A stretch of 64,000 bases of DNA from Haliea sp. GTDB lineage: Bacteria > Pseudomonadota > Gammaproteobacteria > Pseudomonadales > Halieaceae. Made by a program: the position numbers and the translations under genes. The stretch is taken from the NCBI GenBank assembly GCA_002692965.1, contig NZNC01000016.1, positions 62,001 through 126,000 of the forward strand. The letters are read 5' to 3'. Below are positions 10,467 to 19,098 of the stretch, piece after piece; positions within the stretch are counted from its first letter, which is position 1; each line of letters begins with the position of its first letter. The notes under the pieces were generated by a model, which was not told the origin of the DNA, did no database searches, and saw only the letters and a program-made list of their open reading frames with translations.

Positions 10467-11672
10467 TCAGCCCACGATCCGCTCGATCAACAGCGCACTG
10501 CCCGTCCCCGCCGCGCCGGCAGCGGACACCACCCCCAGGCGCAGATCGCGCCGCTCCAGCTCGTCCAGCAGCGTGCCCGCCATGATGGCGCCGGTGGCGC
10601 CCATGGGATGGCCCAGGGCGATCACCCCGCCGTTGACGTTCAGTTTTTCTTGCGGAATGCCCAGGTCTTTCATGCAGACCACGCTGACCGCCGCGAAGGC
10701 CTCGTGAATTTCAAACAGGTCGATATCGGTCACGGTGAGCCCCTGCTCGTCGAGCAGCTTGCGGGTGGCCTCTACACAGCCGCTCAGCACCTGCAGCGGG
10801 TCGGCATTCACCGTGGCCGAAGCTATGATGCGTGCGCGGGGCCGCAGGCCTTGGCTTTGCCCCCAGGACTCGCTTCCGATCAGTACCAGCGCGGCGCCGT
10901 CGGCCATGGCCGGTGAGTTGCCGGCGGTGTGGATATGCTCGACCTGTTTCAGCGCCGGGTAGCCGGCGAGCTGGAAGGCGTCGATACCGGCGGCACCGGC
11001 CTTGGCGAACACCGCGGGCATGCTCGCGAGTTGCTCGGCGGTGGTGTCCGGACGGATGCATTCGTCCGCACTGACCCGGGTGCCGTCCTCCAGGGTGATC
11101 GGGACGATTGAGCGGAACCAGCCATTGTCTCGAGCGGCGGCGGCGCGCTGCTGGCTGGCCAGGGCCACGGCATCGGCTTCCTCGCGGCTGATCCCGTGGA
11201 GGGTGGCAATCAGGTCGGCGCCGTTGCCCATCATCAGCATGCGGCAGCGGGCGGCGAATTCCGGGTCGGTGAAGACCCGCGCCTTATCCGAGAGCATGGG
11301 GACCCGCGACATCATCTCCACACCACCCGCGACCGTCACCGCGGCCTGGCCGCCGGCAATTTTCAGGGCCGCCAGGGCCATGGCATCGATGCCCGAGGAG
11401 CAGTAACGGTTGACGGTGAGGCCGGGCACCGAGCCGGGCCAGCCGGCGTAGAGGGTGGAGCTCTTGGCGATATTTCCCGCCTGTTCCCCCTGTTGGGTCA
11501 CGCAGCCGAGGATCACGTCATCCACCGCAGCGGGGGCGAGCCCGGTGCGCTCCACCAGGGCGGCATAGAGCGGCTTCAACAGTGCCTGGGGGGTGAGTGA
11601 ATTCAGGCTGGCGCCTTCCTTGGCGCGGCCCCGCGGGCTGCGCAGGGCGTCGTAAATCAGGGCATCGCTCAT
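10467..11672 (-). CDS. Thiolase family protein (acetyl-CoA acetyltransferase-like) with altered C-terminal active site
   Basis: A 401-residue degradative-type thiolase that would cleave 3-ketoacyl-CoA with free CoA. The acyl-accepting cysteine is C91 in [16 protein letters not shown] replaces the NEAFA of typical acetoacetyl-CoA thiolases, as in FadI-like enzymes. The catalytic His is H355 in [11 protein letters not shown]. The second catalytic cysteine, normally in a C-x-G-G-x-G loop near the C-terminus, is absent: the segment reads [15 protein letters not shown] with S383 at or near that position. The start overlaps the stop of the upstream thiolase gene by 4 bases (ATGA), so translation is coupled. 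It is the last gene of the minus-strand operon beginning at 15507. Activity may be altered, or it may work with the neighbouring thiolase. Confidence 0.9.
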   Translation of the reverse strand: MSDALIYDALRSPRGRAKEGASLNSLTPQALLKPLYAALVERTGLAPAAVDDVILGCVTQQGEQAGNIAKSSTLYAGWPGSVPGLTVNRYCSSGIDAMALAALKIAGGQAAVTVAGGVEMMSRVPMLSDKARVFTDPEFAARCRMLMMGNGADLIATLHGISREEADAVALASQQRAAAARDNGWFRSIVPITLEDGTRVSADECIRPDTTAEQLASMPAVFAKAGAAGIDAFQLAGYPALKQVEHIHTAGNSPAMADGAALVLIGSESWGQSQGLRPRARIIASATVNADPLQVLSGCVEATRKLLDEQGLTVTDIDLFEIHEAFAAVSVVCMKDLGIPQEKLNVNGGVIALGHPMGATGAIMAGTLLDELERRDLRLGVVSAAGAAGTGSALLIERIVG

Positions 11673-12901
11673 GCATCGACTCCGATAATCAGGCTGACAC
11701 AGGTGGTCGCACTGCCACCCAGGTTAAAGGTGGCCATGTTGCGTGGGTCGGGAAGTTGGCAGGCTCCGGCCCGACCGCTGACCTGGCGGGCGCAATCGAG
11801 GGCCATGCGGACCCCGGTGGCGCCGACCGGGTGGCCGAGGCCGATCAGGCCGCCGCTGGGATTGATCGGGAAGTCGCCGTCGCGGGCAATGCGCCCGTCC
11901 TCGATCGCCTTCCAGCTCTCCCCCGGTGCGGTCAGGCCGCTGTGGTCGATGGCCATGTACTCGGTCACCGAGAAGCAGTCGTGGGTTTCCAGGCCGTCCA
12001 GGTCGTTGACCCCGCGCATCCCGGCACGCCGCAGGGCGTCCTGGAACATCGACTGCACATGGGGGAACAGCAGTGGCTGGCCGGCGCTGGCGCGCAGCTT
12101 GTGTTCCAGCAGGATCGGTGCGGAGCGGTGTCCCCAGCCCTTGATGCGGGGAATGTCCGCCAGTTGCAGGCCGCGGTCGCTGGCCCACTGTCGCGCGAAG
12201 TTTTCGCTGGCCAGGATCAGGCAGGCGGCGCCGTCGGTGATCTGTCCGCAGTCCAGCTTGCGCACCCGGCCCTCGACCACCGGGTTGAGGCTGTCGTCCT
12301 CGCTGAAGCAGCCGACGGGGAACTGCCAGCCGCGGGTCTGGGCATTGGGGTTGTCTTTGGCATTGCCGAAGTTGATCTCGGCGATCCGGGCCAGGTGCTC
12401 GTGGCGAATACCGTGGCGCTGTTCGTACTCGGCGGTGATACGGTCGAAAAGATGCGGCCAGGGGAAGTCGCAGTCGGTCGCTTCGCGGCCCTGCCAGGCC
12501 GCCGCGCCCAGGTATTCCGCGCCGGTGCGGCCATCCACGTTGCGCATGTATTCCAGGCCGACGACGCAGGCGGTATCGTAGTGTCCCGCCTCGATATCGC
12601 GCATGGCGCTGAGCAGGGCGATGGAGCCCGAGGCGCAGGCCGCTTCGTGACGGGCGGTGGGCAGGCTGTTGAGCTCAGGATAGACCTCGCCAAAGAAACC
12701 GTTGAGCAGCCCCTGGCGGGTGAACAGCTCGCCGACGAAATTGCCCACGTGCCCGCAGCCGATCTGGGCAGGCTCGATGCCGGCCTCGGCGACGCCGGCG
12801 CGCAAGACCTCGGCAAACATGTCGTAGATATCCAGACCCTCCCGGGCCCAGTTGCGGGCGAAGTCGGTCTGCGCGCCGCCGAGTAGATAGACAGGGCTCA
12901 T
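11669..12901 (-). CDS. SCP2/SCPx-type thiolase
   Basis: A 410-residue thiolase of the sterol-carrier-protein-x-like branch, commonly found in degradation of branched, steroid or terpenoid acyl chains. The nucleophilic cysteine is C89 in HEAACASGS, the mid-domain signature is ETHDCFSVTEY, and the catalytic His lies in GLIGLGHPVGATGVRM. The last part (NMATFNLGGSATTCVSL) carries a cysteine in the region used by this branch. It overlaps the upstream ligase and the downstream thiolase by 4 bases each, so the three are translated as a coupled set. Two thiolases in one operon suggest two different chain-shortening steps or a mixed pair. Substrate unknown. Confidence 0.9.
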   Translation of the reverse strand: MSPVYLLGGAQTDFARNWAREGLDIYDMFAEVLRAGVAEAGIEPAQIGCGHVGNFVGELFTRQGLLNGFFGEVYPELNSLPTARHEAACASGSIALLSAMRDIEAGHYDTACVVGLEYMRNVDGRTGAEYLGAAAWQGREATDCDFPWPHLFDRITAEYEQRHGIRHEHLARIAEINFGNAKDNPNAQTRGWQFPVGCFSEDDSLNPVVEGRVRKLDCGQITDGAACLILASENFARQWASDRGLQLADIPRIKGWGHRSAPILLEHKLRASAGQPLLFPHVQSMFQDALRRAGMRGVNDLDGLETHDCFSVTEYMAIDHSGLTAPGESWKAIEDGRIARDGDFPINPSGGLIGLGHPVGATGVRMALDCARQVSGRAGACQLPDPRNMATFNLGGSATTCVSLIIGVDA

Positions 12902-14577
12902 GGCTGGCCTCCTCGTTGGGTCACGGCCTGCTGCAGCTCGTGGCGCAGCACCTTGCCGATGGGGTTGCGTGGCAGGGCCTCGAAGACTTCAAGGCGTTCC
13001 GGGAGCTTGAACACCGCAATGCCTTTTTCCTGCAGCCAGCTGCACAGGCCCGCGAGCTCCGGTGCCGGGTTGTTCTCCGCCGGCACCACGCAGGCGCAGA
13101 TCTTTTCCCCCAGGTCAGCGTCGGGGTAGGCGCAGACTGCCGCCTCCGCCAGACCCGGGAAGCCCTCCAGCAGGGTATCCAGCTCGGCGGGGGAGATCTT
13201 CATGCCGCCGCGGTTGATGATGTCCTTGCAGCGCCCGACGATGCGGTAGTAGTTGGGCGGTTCCCCGCAGATCTCCACCAGGTCGCCGGTGCGGAACAGG
13301 CCATCCGCGGTGAATATCCCTTCACCGTCGTGGTCCAGGTAGCCGTCGAAGACCGCAGGCCCGCCGATGCACAGCTCGCCGGGTTCTCCCGGCCGGGTAA
13401 TTTCTTCGCCGCTTTCCGGGTCAATGACACGGGTCGTAATGGATTCGTGGGCGTGCCCTTGCCAGGGCATGTCGGGTACCCCGAAACGGGGAAACATGCT
13501 GGCCCGGTACTCGGGGGAGGGTGCCACCTCGGGGGTGGAGAACAGGCTGATGCCCTCGTTGGAGCCGTAGAAATTGATGATCGGCTTGCCGTACTGGCCC
13601 TCGATGACCGCGATCATGCTCGGCGACAGGGGCACCGAGCCCGAGCCGAAGGCGCGGATGCTGCCGAAGTCGCACTGCTCCCAGAGGGCCGGCTGTTGGG
13701 CCAGGCGGTTGAGCAGGGCCGGCGGCGCGATGGTGAAATTGACTGTCTCTTCCTGGATCTGGCGCAGGAACAGCGGCGGGTCCACCGGGTGATGCAGCAC
13801 CAGCTTGCAGGCATTCAGGACCGAGGGAAACAGGAAGCCGCCCAGGGCCGCCATGTTCACCAGGGGGAAGGGCACCAGCAGGGTTTCCCCGGGCTGGTAG
13901 TCGCCGGCGGCCATGGTGTTGCGAGCCATGTCGCGCCACATGTTGTGGGAGCGCGGGACACCCTTGGGCGTACCGGTGGTGCCGGAGGTCCAGACGATGG
14001 TGAGGATGTCGTTGGCATCGCCAGGGTGCTGGCGGCGGTGGTTTGCAAGGGCCGTGCGCCGCGTCGGATCTTTCAGCGGCTCGCAGTGCAGGTCTTCGCC
14101 CAGGGCCCACACCGGGGTCGCGGGTAGGGCAGCCCGCGCGCGCGACGCCAGTCTCTCCTCGCGAAATCGCTCCAGGGTGAGTACGGCGGCCGGCTGCAAT
14201 ACCCCGGCGAAACGGGCAATCTCGTGACTGCCGTACTGAACCGGAATCGGTGAAATCACCACCCCGAGCTTGCTGGCCGCATAGTAGGTGAGCACCAGTT
14301 CGCTGATATTGGGCAATTGCACCAGCAGTCGCTCGCCGTGACGCAACCCACGTGCCAGCAGCTCCGCCGCCAGACCGTCGCTGAGTGCGTCCAGCTGGTT
14401 GAAGGTCAGTCGGCGGCAGGGCAGGTCGGTGAGTTCCACCTTGTTGGGCTGGTCGACCAGTGCGGTCGCGTCGCCGTGTGCCGCCAGTTGTGACTGGAGA
14501 ATGCCGTGCAGGGTCTCGCGCCCCCAGTAACCGGCCTGCGTCAGTGCCTGAATGCGCGCGGGGGAACTGGTTTGCAT
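12898..14577 (-). CDS. AMP-dependent acyl-CoA synthetase/ligase (ANL superfamily)
   Basis: A 559-residue adenylate-forming enzyme expected to activate a carboxylic acid to its CoA thioester using ATP. The P-loop-like motif TSGTTGTPKGVPRSHN is near residues 198-213, followed by YGSNEGI, the RTGDLV hinge and INRGGMKISPAELD; the C-terminal lysine motif is PRNPIGKVLRHEL. The overall form resembles 2,3-dihydroxybenzoate-AMP ligases and medium-chain or cyclic-acid CoA ligases more than long-chain FadD. It starts 3 bases after the flavin oxidoreductase gene and overlaps the SCP2-type thiolase gene by 4 bases, placing it as the CoA-activation step of the operon. Confidence 0.92.
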   Translation of the reverse strand: MQTSSPARIQALTQAGYWGRETLHGILQSQLAAHGDATALVDQPNKVELTDLPCRRLTFNQLDALSDGLAAELLARGLRHGERLLVQLPNISELVLTYYAASKLGVVISPIPVQYGSHEIARFAGVLQPAAVLTLERFREERLASRARAALPATPVWALGEDLHCEPLKDPTRRTALANHRRQHPGDANDILTIVWTSGTTGTPKGVPRSHNMWRDMARNTMAAGDYQPGETLLVPFPLVNMAALGGFLFPSVLNACKLVLHHPVDPPLFLRQIQEETVNFTIAPPALLNRLAQQPALWEQCDFGSIRAFGSGSVPLSPSMIAVIEGQYGKPIINFYGSNEGISLFSTPEVAPSPEYRASMFPRFGVPDMPWQGHAHESITTRVIDPESGEEITRPGEPGELCIGGPAVFDGYLDHDGEGIFTADGLFRTGDLVEICGEPPNYYRIVGRCKDIINRGGMKISPAELDTLLEGFPGLAEAAVCAYPDADLGEKICACVVPAENNPAPELAGLCSWLQEKGIAVFKLPERLEVFEALPRNPIGKVLRHELQQAVTQRGGQP

Positions 14578-14580
14578 GGC

Positions 14581-15507
14581 TCAGACCTCGCAGGCGCTGC
14601 GATATTCGGCTTCCAGGCGATCCACCAGGGCCGCGATCGGCAGCACCTCGCGGATGGCGCCCACTCCCTGGCCTGCCGACCAGACGTCGCGCCAGCGCTT
14701 GGCGTCGCTGGTGGCCGCGGCGATATCGATGCCCTTGGCGTCGGGCATATGGTCGGGATCGTAGCCCGCCGCGAGCAGGCTGGCTCGCAGCCAGTTGGCC
14801 TTGACCCCGGTGAGGGCATCCGAGCAGACGATGTCGGCACCGGTGGCGTCCACCACCATCTGCTTGTACTCGGGTACCGCCATGCTCTCTTCGGTGGCAA
14901 TGAAGCGGGTGCCCATGTACGCGTAGTCGGCGCCCAGCACCTGCGCTGCCCGGATTCCGCGGCCGCTGGTGATGCCGCCGCCGAGCACGATGTCGCCGTC
15001 CCAGAACTGGCGCACTTCCTCCACGAAGGCGAAGCCGGACTGCTGGCCGGTATGACCCCCGGCCCCGGCGGCGACCAACACCAGCCCGTCGACCCCGGCC
15101 TCGATCGCCTTGGCGGCAAAGCGCGTGTCGATGACATCGGCAAACACCTTGCCGCCGTAGCTGTGCACAGCCTCAATGGCCTCCCGCGGACTGCCCAGTG
15201 CCGAGATCACCAGTGGCGCACGGTACTTTACCGCCAGGTCCAGATCGGCGAAGCGGCGGGTATTGGAGCGATGCATCATCAGATTGATGGCCCAGGGGCC
15301 GTCATGTTCGCCGCCCAGCGCCTGGGTGATCTGCTGCAGCCACTGCTCCAGCTGTTCGGTGCTGCGGGCATTCACCGAGGGAAAGCAGCCGGCGATACCG
15401 GCGCGGCAGCTGGCGATGACCATCTCCGGGCCGGACTGCAGGAACATGGGGGCCTGGATGACGGGGATGCGGAGTTGTTTCAGGGTGCGGGGCATGCGGG
15501 TTTCCAT
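14581..15507 (-). CDS. Nitronate monooxygenase/FabK-like FMN-dependent oxidoreductase
   Basis: A 308-residue TIM-barrel flavoprotein of the 2-nitropropane dioxygenase family. Visible motifs are VIQAPMFLQSGPEMV at the N-terminus, AGAGGHTGQQSG, and the phosphate-binding GGGITSGRGIRAA followed by ADYAYMGTRFIAT. Family members include nitronate monooxygenases and the enoyl reductase FabK; in a CoA catabolic operon a role on an enoyl- or keto-CoA is possible but unproven. The ATG at 15507 has no ribosome site and lies close behind a probable -10 region; the in-frame ATG at 15495 (MPRTLKQ) is a reasonable alternative. It is the first gene of a four-gene operon down to 10467. Confidence 0.88.
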   Translation of the reverse strand: METRMPRTLKQLRIPVIQAPMFLQSGPEMVIASCRAGIAGCFPSVNARSTEQLEQWLQQITQALGGEHDGPWAINLMMHRSNTRRFADLDLAVKYRAPLVISALGSPREAIEAVHSYGGKVFADVIDTRFAAKAIEAGVDGLVLVAAGAGGHTGQQSGFAFVEEVRQFWDGDIVLGGGITSGRGIRAAQVLGADYAYMGTRFIATEESMAVPEYKQMVVDATGADIVCSDALTGVKANWLRASLLAAGYDPDHMPDAKGIDIAAATSDAKRWRDVWSAGQGVGAIREVLPIAALVDRLEAEYRSACEV

Positions 15508-15512
15508 AGTTA

Positions 15513-15550
15513 CTTTTATTAAAAGACCTAAAGCCTACGACTTTAGGGTC
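15513..15550 (-). promoter_or_regulatory. Putative operator A with adjoining palindrome, upstream of the flavin oxidoreductase-ligase-thiolase operon
   Basis: The plus-strand motif CTTTTATTAAAAGACCT at 15513-15529 agrees at 13 of 17 positions with a motif at 22522-22538 and 14 of 17 with one at 17318-17334. It overlaps the imperfect palindrome whose arms are GACCTAAAG (15525-15533) and CTTTAGGGTC (15541-15550). Read on the minus strand, AGGTCTTTTAATAAAAGT is directly upstream of the gene start and probably overlaps its -10 region. Confidence 0.55.
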
Positions 15551-15566
15551 GGGCTCACAAGTGTCG

Positions 15567-16406
15567 TCAGGGGCGTGTCTGGCTCTCGCTTCCGCCGCGC
15601 CGTTTGGGTGGCAGTGGAAACAGTCCACTGGTGCGCGCCATGTAGTCCGCATAGCCGGGTTTTTCCCGCGCCAGCTTCTTGTCCAGGGTGCGCTGGCCGG
15701 TGACATTGATCACCAGGTAGCTGTAAGCCAGCGGTCCGACCAGGGTGAACACCCCCAGCGGGGTCTCGCAGGCGACCAGCCAGATGCCCCACCAGACACA
15801 CAGTTCGCCAAAGTAGTTGGGGTGGCGCGAATAGCGCCAGAGACCGCTGTCCAGCACGGTGCCTCGCTTGTCGGTATCGGCGCGAAAGCGGCGCAACTGT
15901 TCGTCCGCGACGGACTCGAATACCAGCCCGAGAGACCACAGGCCGGCGCCCGCCAGGGTCAGCCAGCCCGGCGTCACCGCGACCGCCTGCATGGCCACCT
16001 GCACCGGGAGGGTGGCCAGCCACAGGACGGCTGCCTGCAGCAGGAAGACCTGGCGCAGGCTGAGCCAGACAAAGGCGCGGTCGTTGTCGACCCAGTTGCG
16101 CAGCTTGCTGTAGCGGGGGTCCTCGCCCTGGCCCCAGTTGCGGGCGGTGAGATAGCCGGTGATGCGCAGTGCCCAGAGCAGGACCATGCCCAGCAACAGC
16201 CATTGCAGGGGGCCGACATCTTGTGACCAGAGCGCGCTGGCGAGCGTGATGGCCAGCATGACCAGGGCGAAAAAACGGTCGATGATGCTGACATCGCGCA
16301 GGGGGATACTACACAGCCAGAGGGCGACTGCTGCGCTGAACGCGACGCCCAGGTTGAGGACGAACAGGGGCAGGACTTCGGAGAGTGTGACGGACAGTGC
16401 TGGCAT
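15567..16406 (-). CDS. DUF1295/steroid 5-alpha-reductase-like integral membrane protein
   Basis: A 279-residue membrane protein with several hydrophobic helices throughout. The C-terminal part has the signature shared by DUF1295, steroid 5-alpha-reductase C-terminal and isoprenylcysteine methyltransferase-like families: LWRYSRHPNYFGELCVWWG, followed by a helix and a KPGYADYMARTSGLFP tail. Relatives reduce a double bond in lipid substrates using NADPH or transfer methyl groups; which applies here is not visible. It begins 2 bases after the SDR stop codon, so it is the second gene of a two-gene transcript from 17296, inside a cluster that seems to handle hydrophobic cyclic or isoprenoid compounds. 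Confidence 0.85.
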   Translation of the reverse strand: MPALSVTLSEVLPLFVLNLGVAFSAAVALWLCSIPLRDVSIIDRFFALVMLAITLASALWSQDVGPLQWLLLGMVLLWALRITGYLTARNWGQGEDPRYSKLRNWVDNDRAFVWLSLRQVFLLQAAVLWLATLPVQVAMQAVAVTPGWLTLAGAGLWSLGLVFESVADEQLRRFRADTDKRGTVLDSGLWRYSRHPNYFGELCVWWGIWLVACETPLGVFTLVGPLAYSYLVINVTGQRTLDKKLAREKPGYADYMARTSGLFPLPPKRRGGSESQTRP

Positions 16407-16408
16407 GC

Positions 16409-17296
16409 TTACAGGCCCCCTATGAATTGCTGGAACATGGCGACGGCGGAGGGGTAGTCGCGGTTGGGTTGCCCCAGGGCCTTCCAGCCATCCGCGAGTT
16501 CCTTGTCTTCGCAGGGCCCGGTCATCAGGGTGCGTGCACGAGCCAGCCGGCCGCCTCCGGCGACCAGCACCTCGCCATTCAGCGGGCAGCTATCGCCGCT
16601 CAGCCAGGCCACCACGGGCGCCACGGCGGAGGGGGACAGCTTGTCCCGCAGTAAGGCCGGCAGGCTGTCTTCGGTCATGGCGGTGGTGGCGAAGGGTGCG
16701 ATGGTGTTGACGCGTACGCCGTGCGCCGCGCCTTCCAGGGCCAGAGCCTGGCAGAGTCCGATTACCGCGGCCTTGGAGGCGGAGTAGGCGGGCAGGCCGT
16801 GCTCACCGTATAGACCAGCCGCCGAGCTGCTGACGACGATAGCACCGCGGCGCTGGTGGTAGAGATGGCTGAAGGTGGCGTGCAACAGGTTGGCGGTTCC
16901 CATCAGGTTGATATCCACGACGCGGCGAAAATCGCCGATGTCCTGCTTGTGGAAAGCAGCTGCCTCGGACACGCCGGCGTTGGCAATCACTATGTCGAGC
17001 CGGCCGAAACTGTCCAGGGCGCGCTCCAGCAGGCGCTGGCCACAGGTGGCGTCCTCCACCGGGGTATCGTCCGCTACCGCCTGTCCGCCCCGGGCCTGAA
17101 TCTCGTCGACCACGGCGTCGGCGCTGCGAACCGTGTCGGTGGGGTGGCTGCGGTTGTTCACCACCACCCGCGCGCCGCGGGCCGCCAGCTCGAGTGCGTA
17201 GGCTCGGCCCAGGCCCTTGCCGGCACCGGAGATGATGGCGGTCCTGCCCGCCAGATCCTGTGTCTTTCCGTTCGCCCTGTTGTCGCTAATGGCCAC
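16409..17296 (-). CDS. SDR dehydrogenase resembling the MFE-2/17-beta-HSD4 3-hydroxyacyl-CoA dehydrogenase domain
   Basis: A 295-residue SDR. The cofactor motif is SGAGKGLGRAYALELAARGA followed by VVVNNR, a pattern typical of the dehydrogenase domain of peroxisomal multifunctional enzyme 2. IANAGVS, the catalytic Ser in VVSSSAAGLYG and YSASKAAV are all present. MFE-2-like enzymes oxidise (3R)-hydroxyacyl-CoA, which would fit a beta-oxidation-like step just before the thiolases. The start is GTG with a poor ribosome site. It is divergent from the carotenoid-oxygenase gene across a 164-base region holding two operator-like motifs, and is followed after 2 bases by the DUF1295 gene. Confidence 0.88.
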   Translation of the reverse strand: MAISDNRANGKTQDLAGRTAIISGAGKGLGRAYALELAARGARVVVNNRSHPTDTVRSADAVVDEIQARGGQAVADDTPVEDATCGQRLLERALDSFGRLDIVIANAGVSEAAAFHKQDIGDFRRVVDINLMGTANLLHATFSHLYHQRRGAIVVSSSAAGLYGEHGLPAYSASKAAVIGLCQALALEGAAHGVRVNTIAPFATTAMTEDSLPALLRDKLSPSAVAPVVAWLSGDSCPLNGEVLVAGGGRLARARTLMTGPCEDKELADGWKALGQPNRDYPSAVAMFQQFIGGL

Positions 17297-17317
17297 TGGA
17301 TACGCTCGCTCTTGTTA

Positions 17318-17334
17318 GTTTTATAAATAGACCT
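17318..17334 (-). promoter_or_regulatory. Putative operator B upstream of the SDR-DUF1295 operon
   Basis: GTTTTATAAATAGACCT on the plus strand matches operator A at 14 of 17 and operator D at 13 of 17 positions. Read on the minus strand the sequence AGGTCTATTTATAAAACT aligns with operator A, extending through the likely -10 region of the SDR gene. Confidence 0.55.
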
Positions 17335-17372
17335 GGAGTGTAGGGTTTTGTTGTGTGGGTCGCAATACAAAA

Positions 17373-17401
17373 CTTGCATAAAAGAACTCGAGGTCTATAA
17401 T
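17373..17401 (+). promoter_or_regulatory. Sigma-70 promoter of the carotenoid-oxygenase gene with operator C in its spacer
   Basis: A -35 TTGCAT at 17374-17379 and a perfect -10 TATAAT at 17396-17401 are separated by 16 bases. The spacer is filled by the near-palindrome AGAACTCGAGGTCT (17382-17395), and the stretch CTTGCATAAAAGAACT (17373-17388) recurs, with two differences, upstream of the TonB receptor gene at 19050-19065. A protein bound here would block RNA polymerase, so repression relieved by an inducer is the likely mode. Confidence 0.7.
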
Positions 17402-17460
17402 CCGGGCAAAGTCCCAGTGCGGAAAGCCCGTTTCCGCACCCGACAACGCGGGAGTCCAGC

Positions 17461-18981
17461 ATGCAAAGTCTCAGCAAGATCAGCGAATACCCAAGCGTGG
17501 AGCGCTGTATCGGCGGTGTCGCCGAGTTCCCGGATACCCACAACTGGATCTATACCCTGGACAACCCCTACCTGCACGGCGTCTACGCGCCCACGGCTGA
17601 CGAGCTGGAGGTGTCGGGTCTGGAGGTCGAGGGAGAGCTGCCGGCGGATCTGGAGGGTGCCTATTTCCGCAATGGCCCGAACCCCTACTTCAAGCCCAAG
17701 AACCGCTATCACCCCTTTGATGGCGACGGCATGGTGCACGGTGTCTATTTCCGCGACGGGCAGGCTGGTTACCGCAACCGCTATGTGAACACCCTGGCCC
17801 TGCAGGAAGAGCGGGCGGACGGGAAGTCGATTTCACCCGGGGTGATGGGGCCCTTCGACTACGAACTGTCGCCCTTTGGCATCAAGGACACCTCGAATAC
17901 CGACATCTTTCTCTACAACGGCGACCTGATGAGCCTCTGGTACAACGCGGGTCATCCCTATCGCCTGGATGCCCAGACCCTGGAGACCCGTGGCTACTAT
18001 GACCTGGCGGGCCGCGATCACCGGCGGCTGTCGGCACACTCCAAGGTGGACCTGGCGACCGGTGAGCTGCTGTTCTTTGACTATGGAAACGAGCCGCCCT
18101 ACATGACCTACGGCGTGGCTGGCCCCGATGGCCGGCTCAAGCACGAGGTAGCCATTGACCTGCCGGGGCCGCGACTGCCCCACGACATCGGCGTGACCAC
18201 CCACTACACCATCCTGCATGACTTGCCCTTCTTTCACGACATGAACGTGTTGCGGCGCCACGGCTACCGGGTGCTGACCTTCCACACCGACATACCCACA
18301 CGCTTTGGCCTGATTCCGCGCTACGGACGCGGCGACGAGGTGCGCTGGTTCGAGTGCGAACCCTGCTACATCCTGCATACCAGCAACTGTTGGGAGGAGG
18401 GTGACTGGGTGGTGATGGATGGCTGTCGTTCCACCAACCCGATGCCCGCGGCCCAGCCGGGCGAGGGCGATCTGGCCTCGATGCTGGCCTACATGCGCCT
18501 GGAGGCCAACAATTACCGCTGGCGCTTCAACCTGCGCACGGGAGAGGTGCGTGAAGGCCCCATCGATGACCTGAACACCGAGTTCAACAAGACCAACCCC
18601 CTCTATCTCGGACGCAAGAGCCGCTATGCCTATCACCAGCGGATTCCGCTGTTTCACGAGGGCGGCCACACGCTGCGTTTCACCGGTCTGGTCAAGTACG
18701 ACAACGAGACCGGCAAGCGCTGGCAGTGGGACTACGGCCGCGGCGTCTTTGGCAGTGAGGCGGTATTCGCCCCGCGCCGCGGCGCCGGCGCGGACAGCGG
18801 GGAAGACGATGGCTATGTCATCACCCTGGTCACCGACAGCAACACCTGGCAGTCCCACTGCCTGGTCTTTGCGGCGGCGGATATTGAACAGGGCCCGGTG
18901 GCGCGAGTGCGCATGCCTCACCGGGTACCCTTTGGTTTTCACGCCACCTGGGCCCGAGGGGAGGATCTCTACCCCCGCTGA
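17461..18981 (+). CDS. Carotenoid-cleavage-oxygenase family protein (RPE65/lignostilbene dioxygenase family)
   Basis: A 506-residue seven-bladed-propeller non-heme iron dioxygenase expected to cleave a carbon-carbon double bond to two carbonyl products. The four iron-binding histidines are visible as H193 (LSAHSK), H241 (LPHDIG), H306 (ILHTSNCWE) and H494 (GFHATW), with spacing typical of the family. The N-terminal GAYFRNGPNPYFKPKNRYH and FDGDGMVHGV motifs also match. A GGGAG ribosome site precedes the ATG. The substrate may be an apocarotenoid, stilbene or other conjugated compound; the family alone does not tell. It has its own strong promoter and stands divergent from the SDR operon, next to a TonB receptor gene, so it is probably the entry enzyme of the cluster. 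Confidence 0.93.
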   Translation: MQSLSKISEYPSVERCIGGVAEFPDTHNWIYTLDNPYLHGVYAPTADELEVSGLEVEGELPADLEGAYFRNGPNPYFKPKNRYHPFDGDGMVHGVYFRDGQAGYRNRYVNTLALQEERADGKSISPGVMGPFDYELSPFGIKDTSNTDIFLYNGDLMSLWYNAGHPYRLDAQTLETRGYYDLAGRDHRRLSAHSKVDLATGELLFFDYGNEPPYMTYGVAGPDGRLKHEVAIDLPGPRLPHDIGVTTHYTILHDLPFFHDMNVLRRHGYRVLTFHTDIPTRFGLIPRYGRGDEVRWFECEPCYILHTSNCWEEGDWVVMDGCRSTNPMPAAQPGEGDLASMLAYMRLEANNYRWRFNLRTGEVREGPIDDLNTEFNKTNPLYLGRKSRYAYHQRIPLFHEGGHTLRFTGLVKYDNETGKRWQWDYGRGVFGSEAVFAPRRGAGADSGEDDGYVITLVTDSNTWQSHCLVFAAADIEQGPVARVRMPHRVPFGFHATWARGEDLYPR

Positions 18982-19049
18982 GGGGCATCCCGGGGAGCGG
19001 CGAGGCCGGTAAGGTCCCGCTTGTGTTTCCCCGGCTCTGCGATACACTA

Positions 19050-19065
19050 AGTTCGTTAATGCAAG
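19050..19065 (-). promoter_or_regulatory. Putative operator E upstream of the TonB receptor gene
   Basis: On the minus strand this reads CTTGCATTAACGAACT, agreeing with operator C at 14 of 16 positions. It lies 33 bases before the receptor ATG in an AT-rich stretch, inverted relative to operator C, which is tolerable if the protein binds as a dimer. Confidence 0.5.
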
Positions 19066-19098
19066 TCACAATAATTGATAATAACCCGTGAGGTTTCC

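Noticed and set aside
11597-12886. 429-codon open frame on the plus strand
   Set aside because: Antisense to the SCP2-type thiolase, whose catalytic motifs are intact.
15525-15550. Intrinsic terminator for the SDR-DUF1295 operon
   Set aside because: The palindrome is AT-rich with a short stem, and its flank matches the operator motif found at promoters, so an operator is the better reading; partial termination is not excluded.
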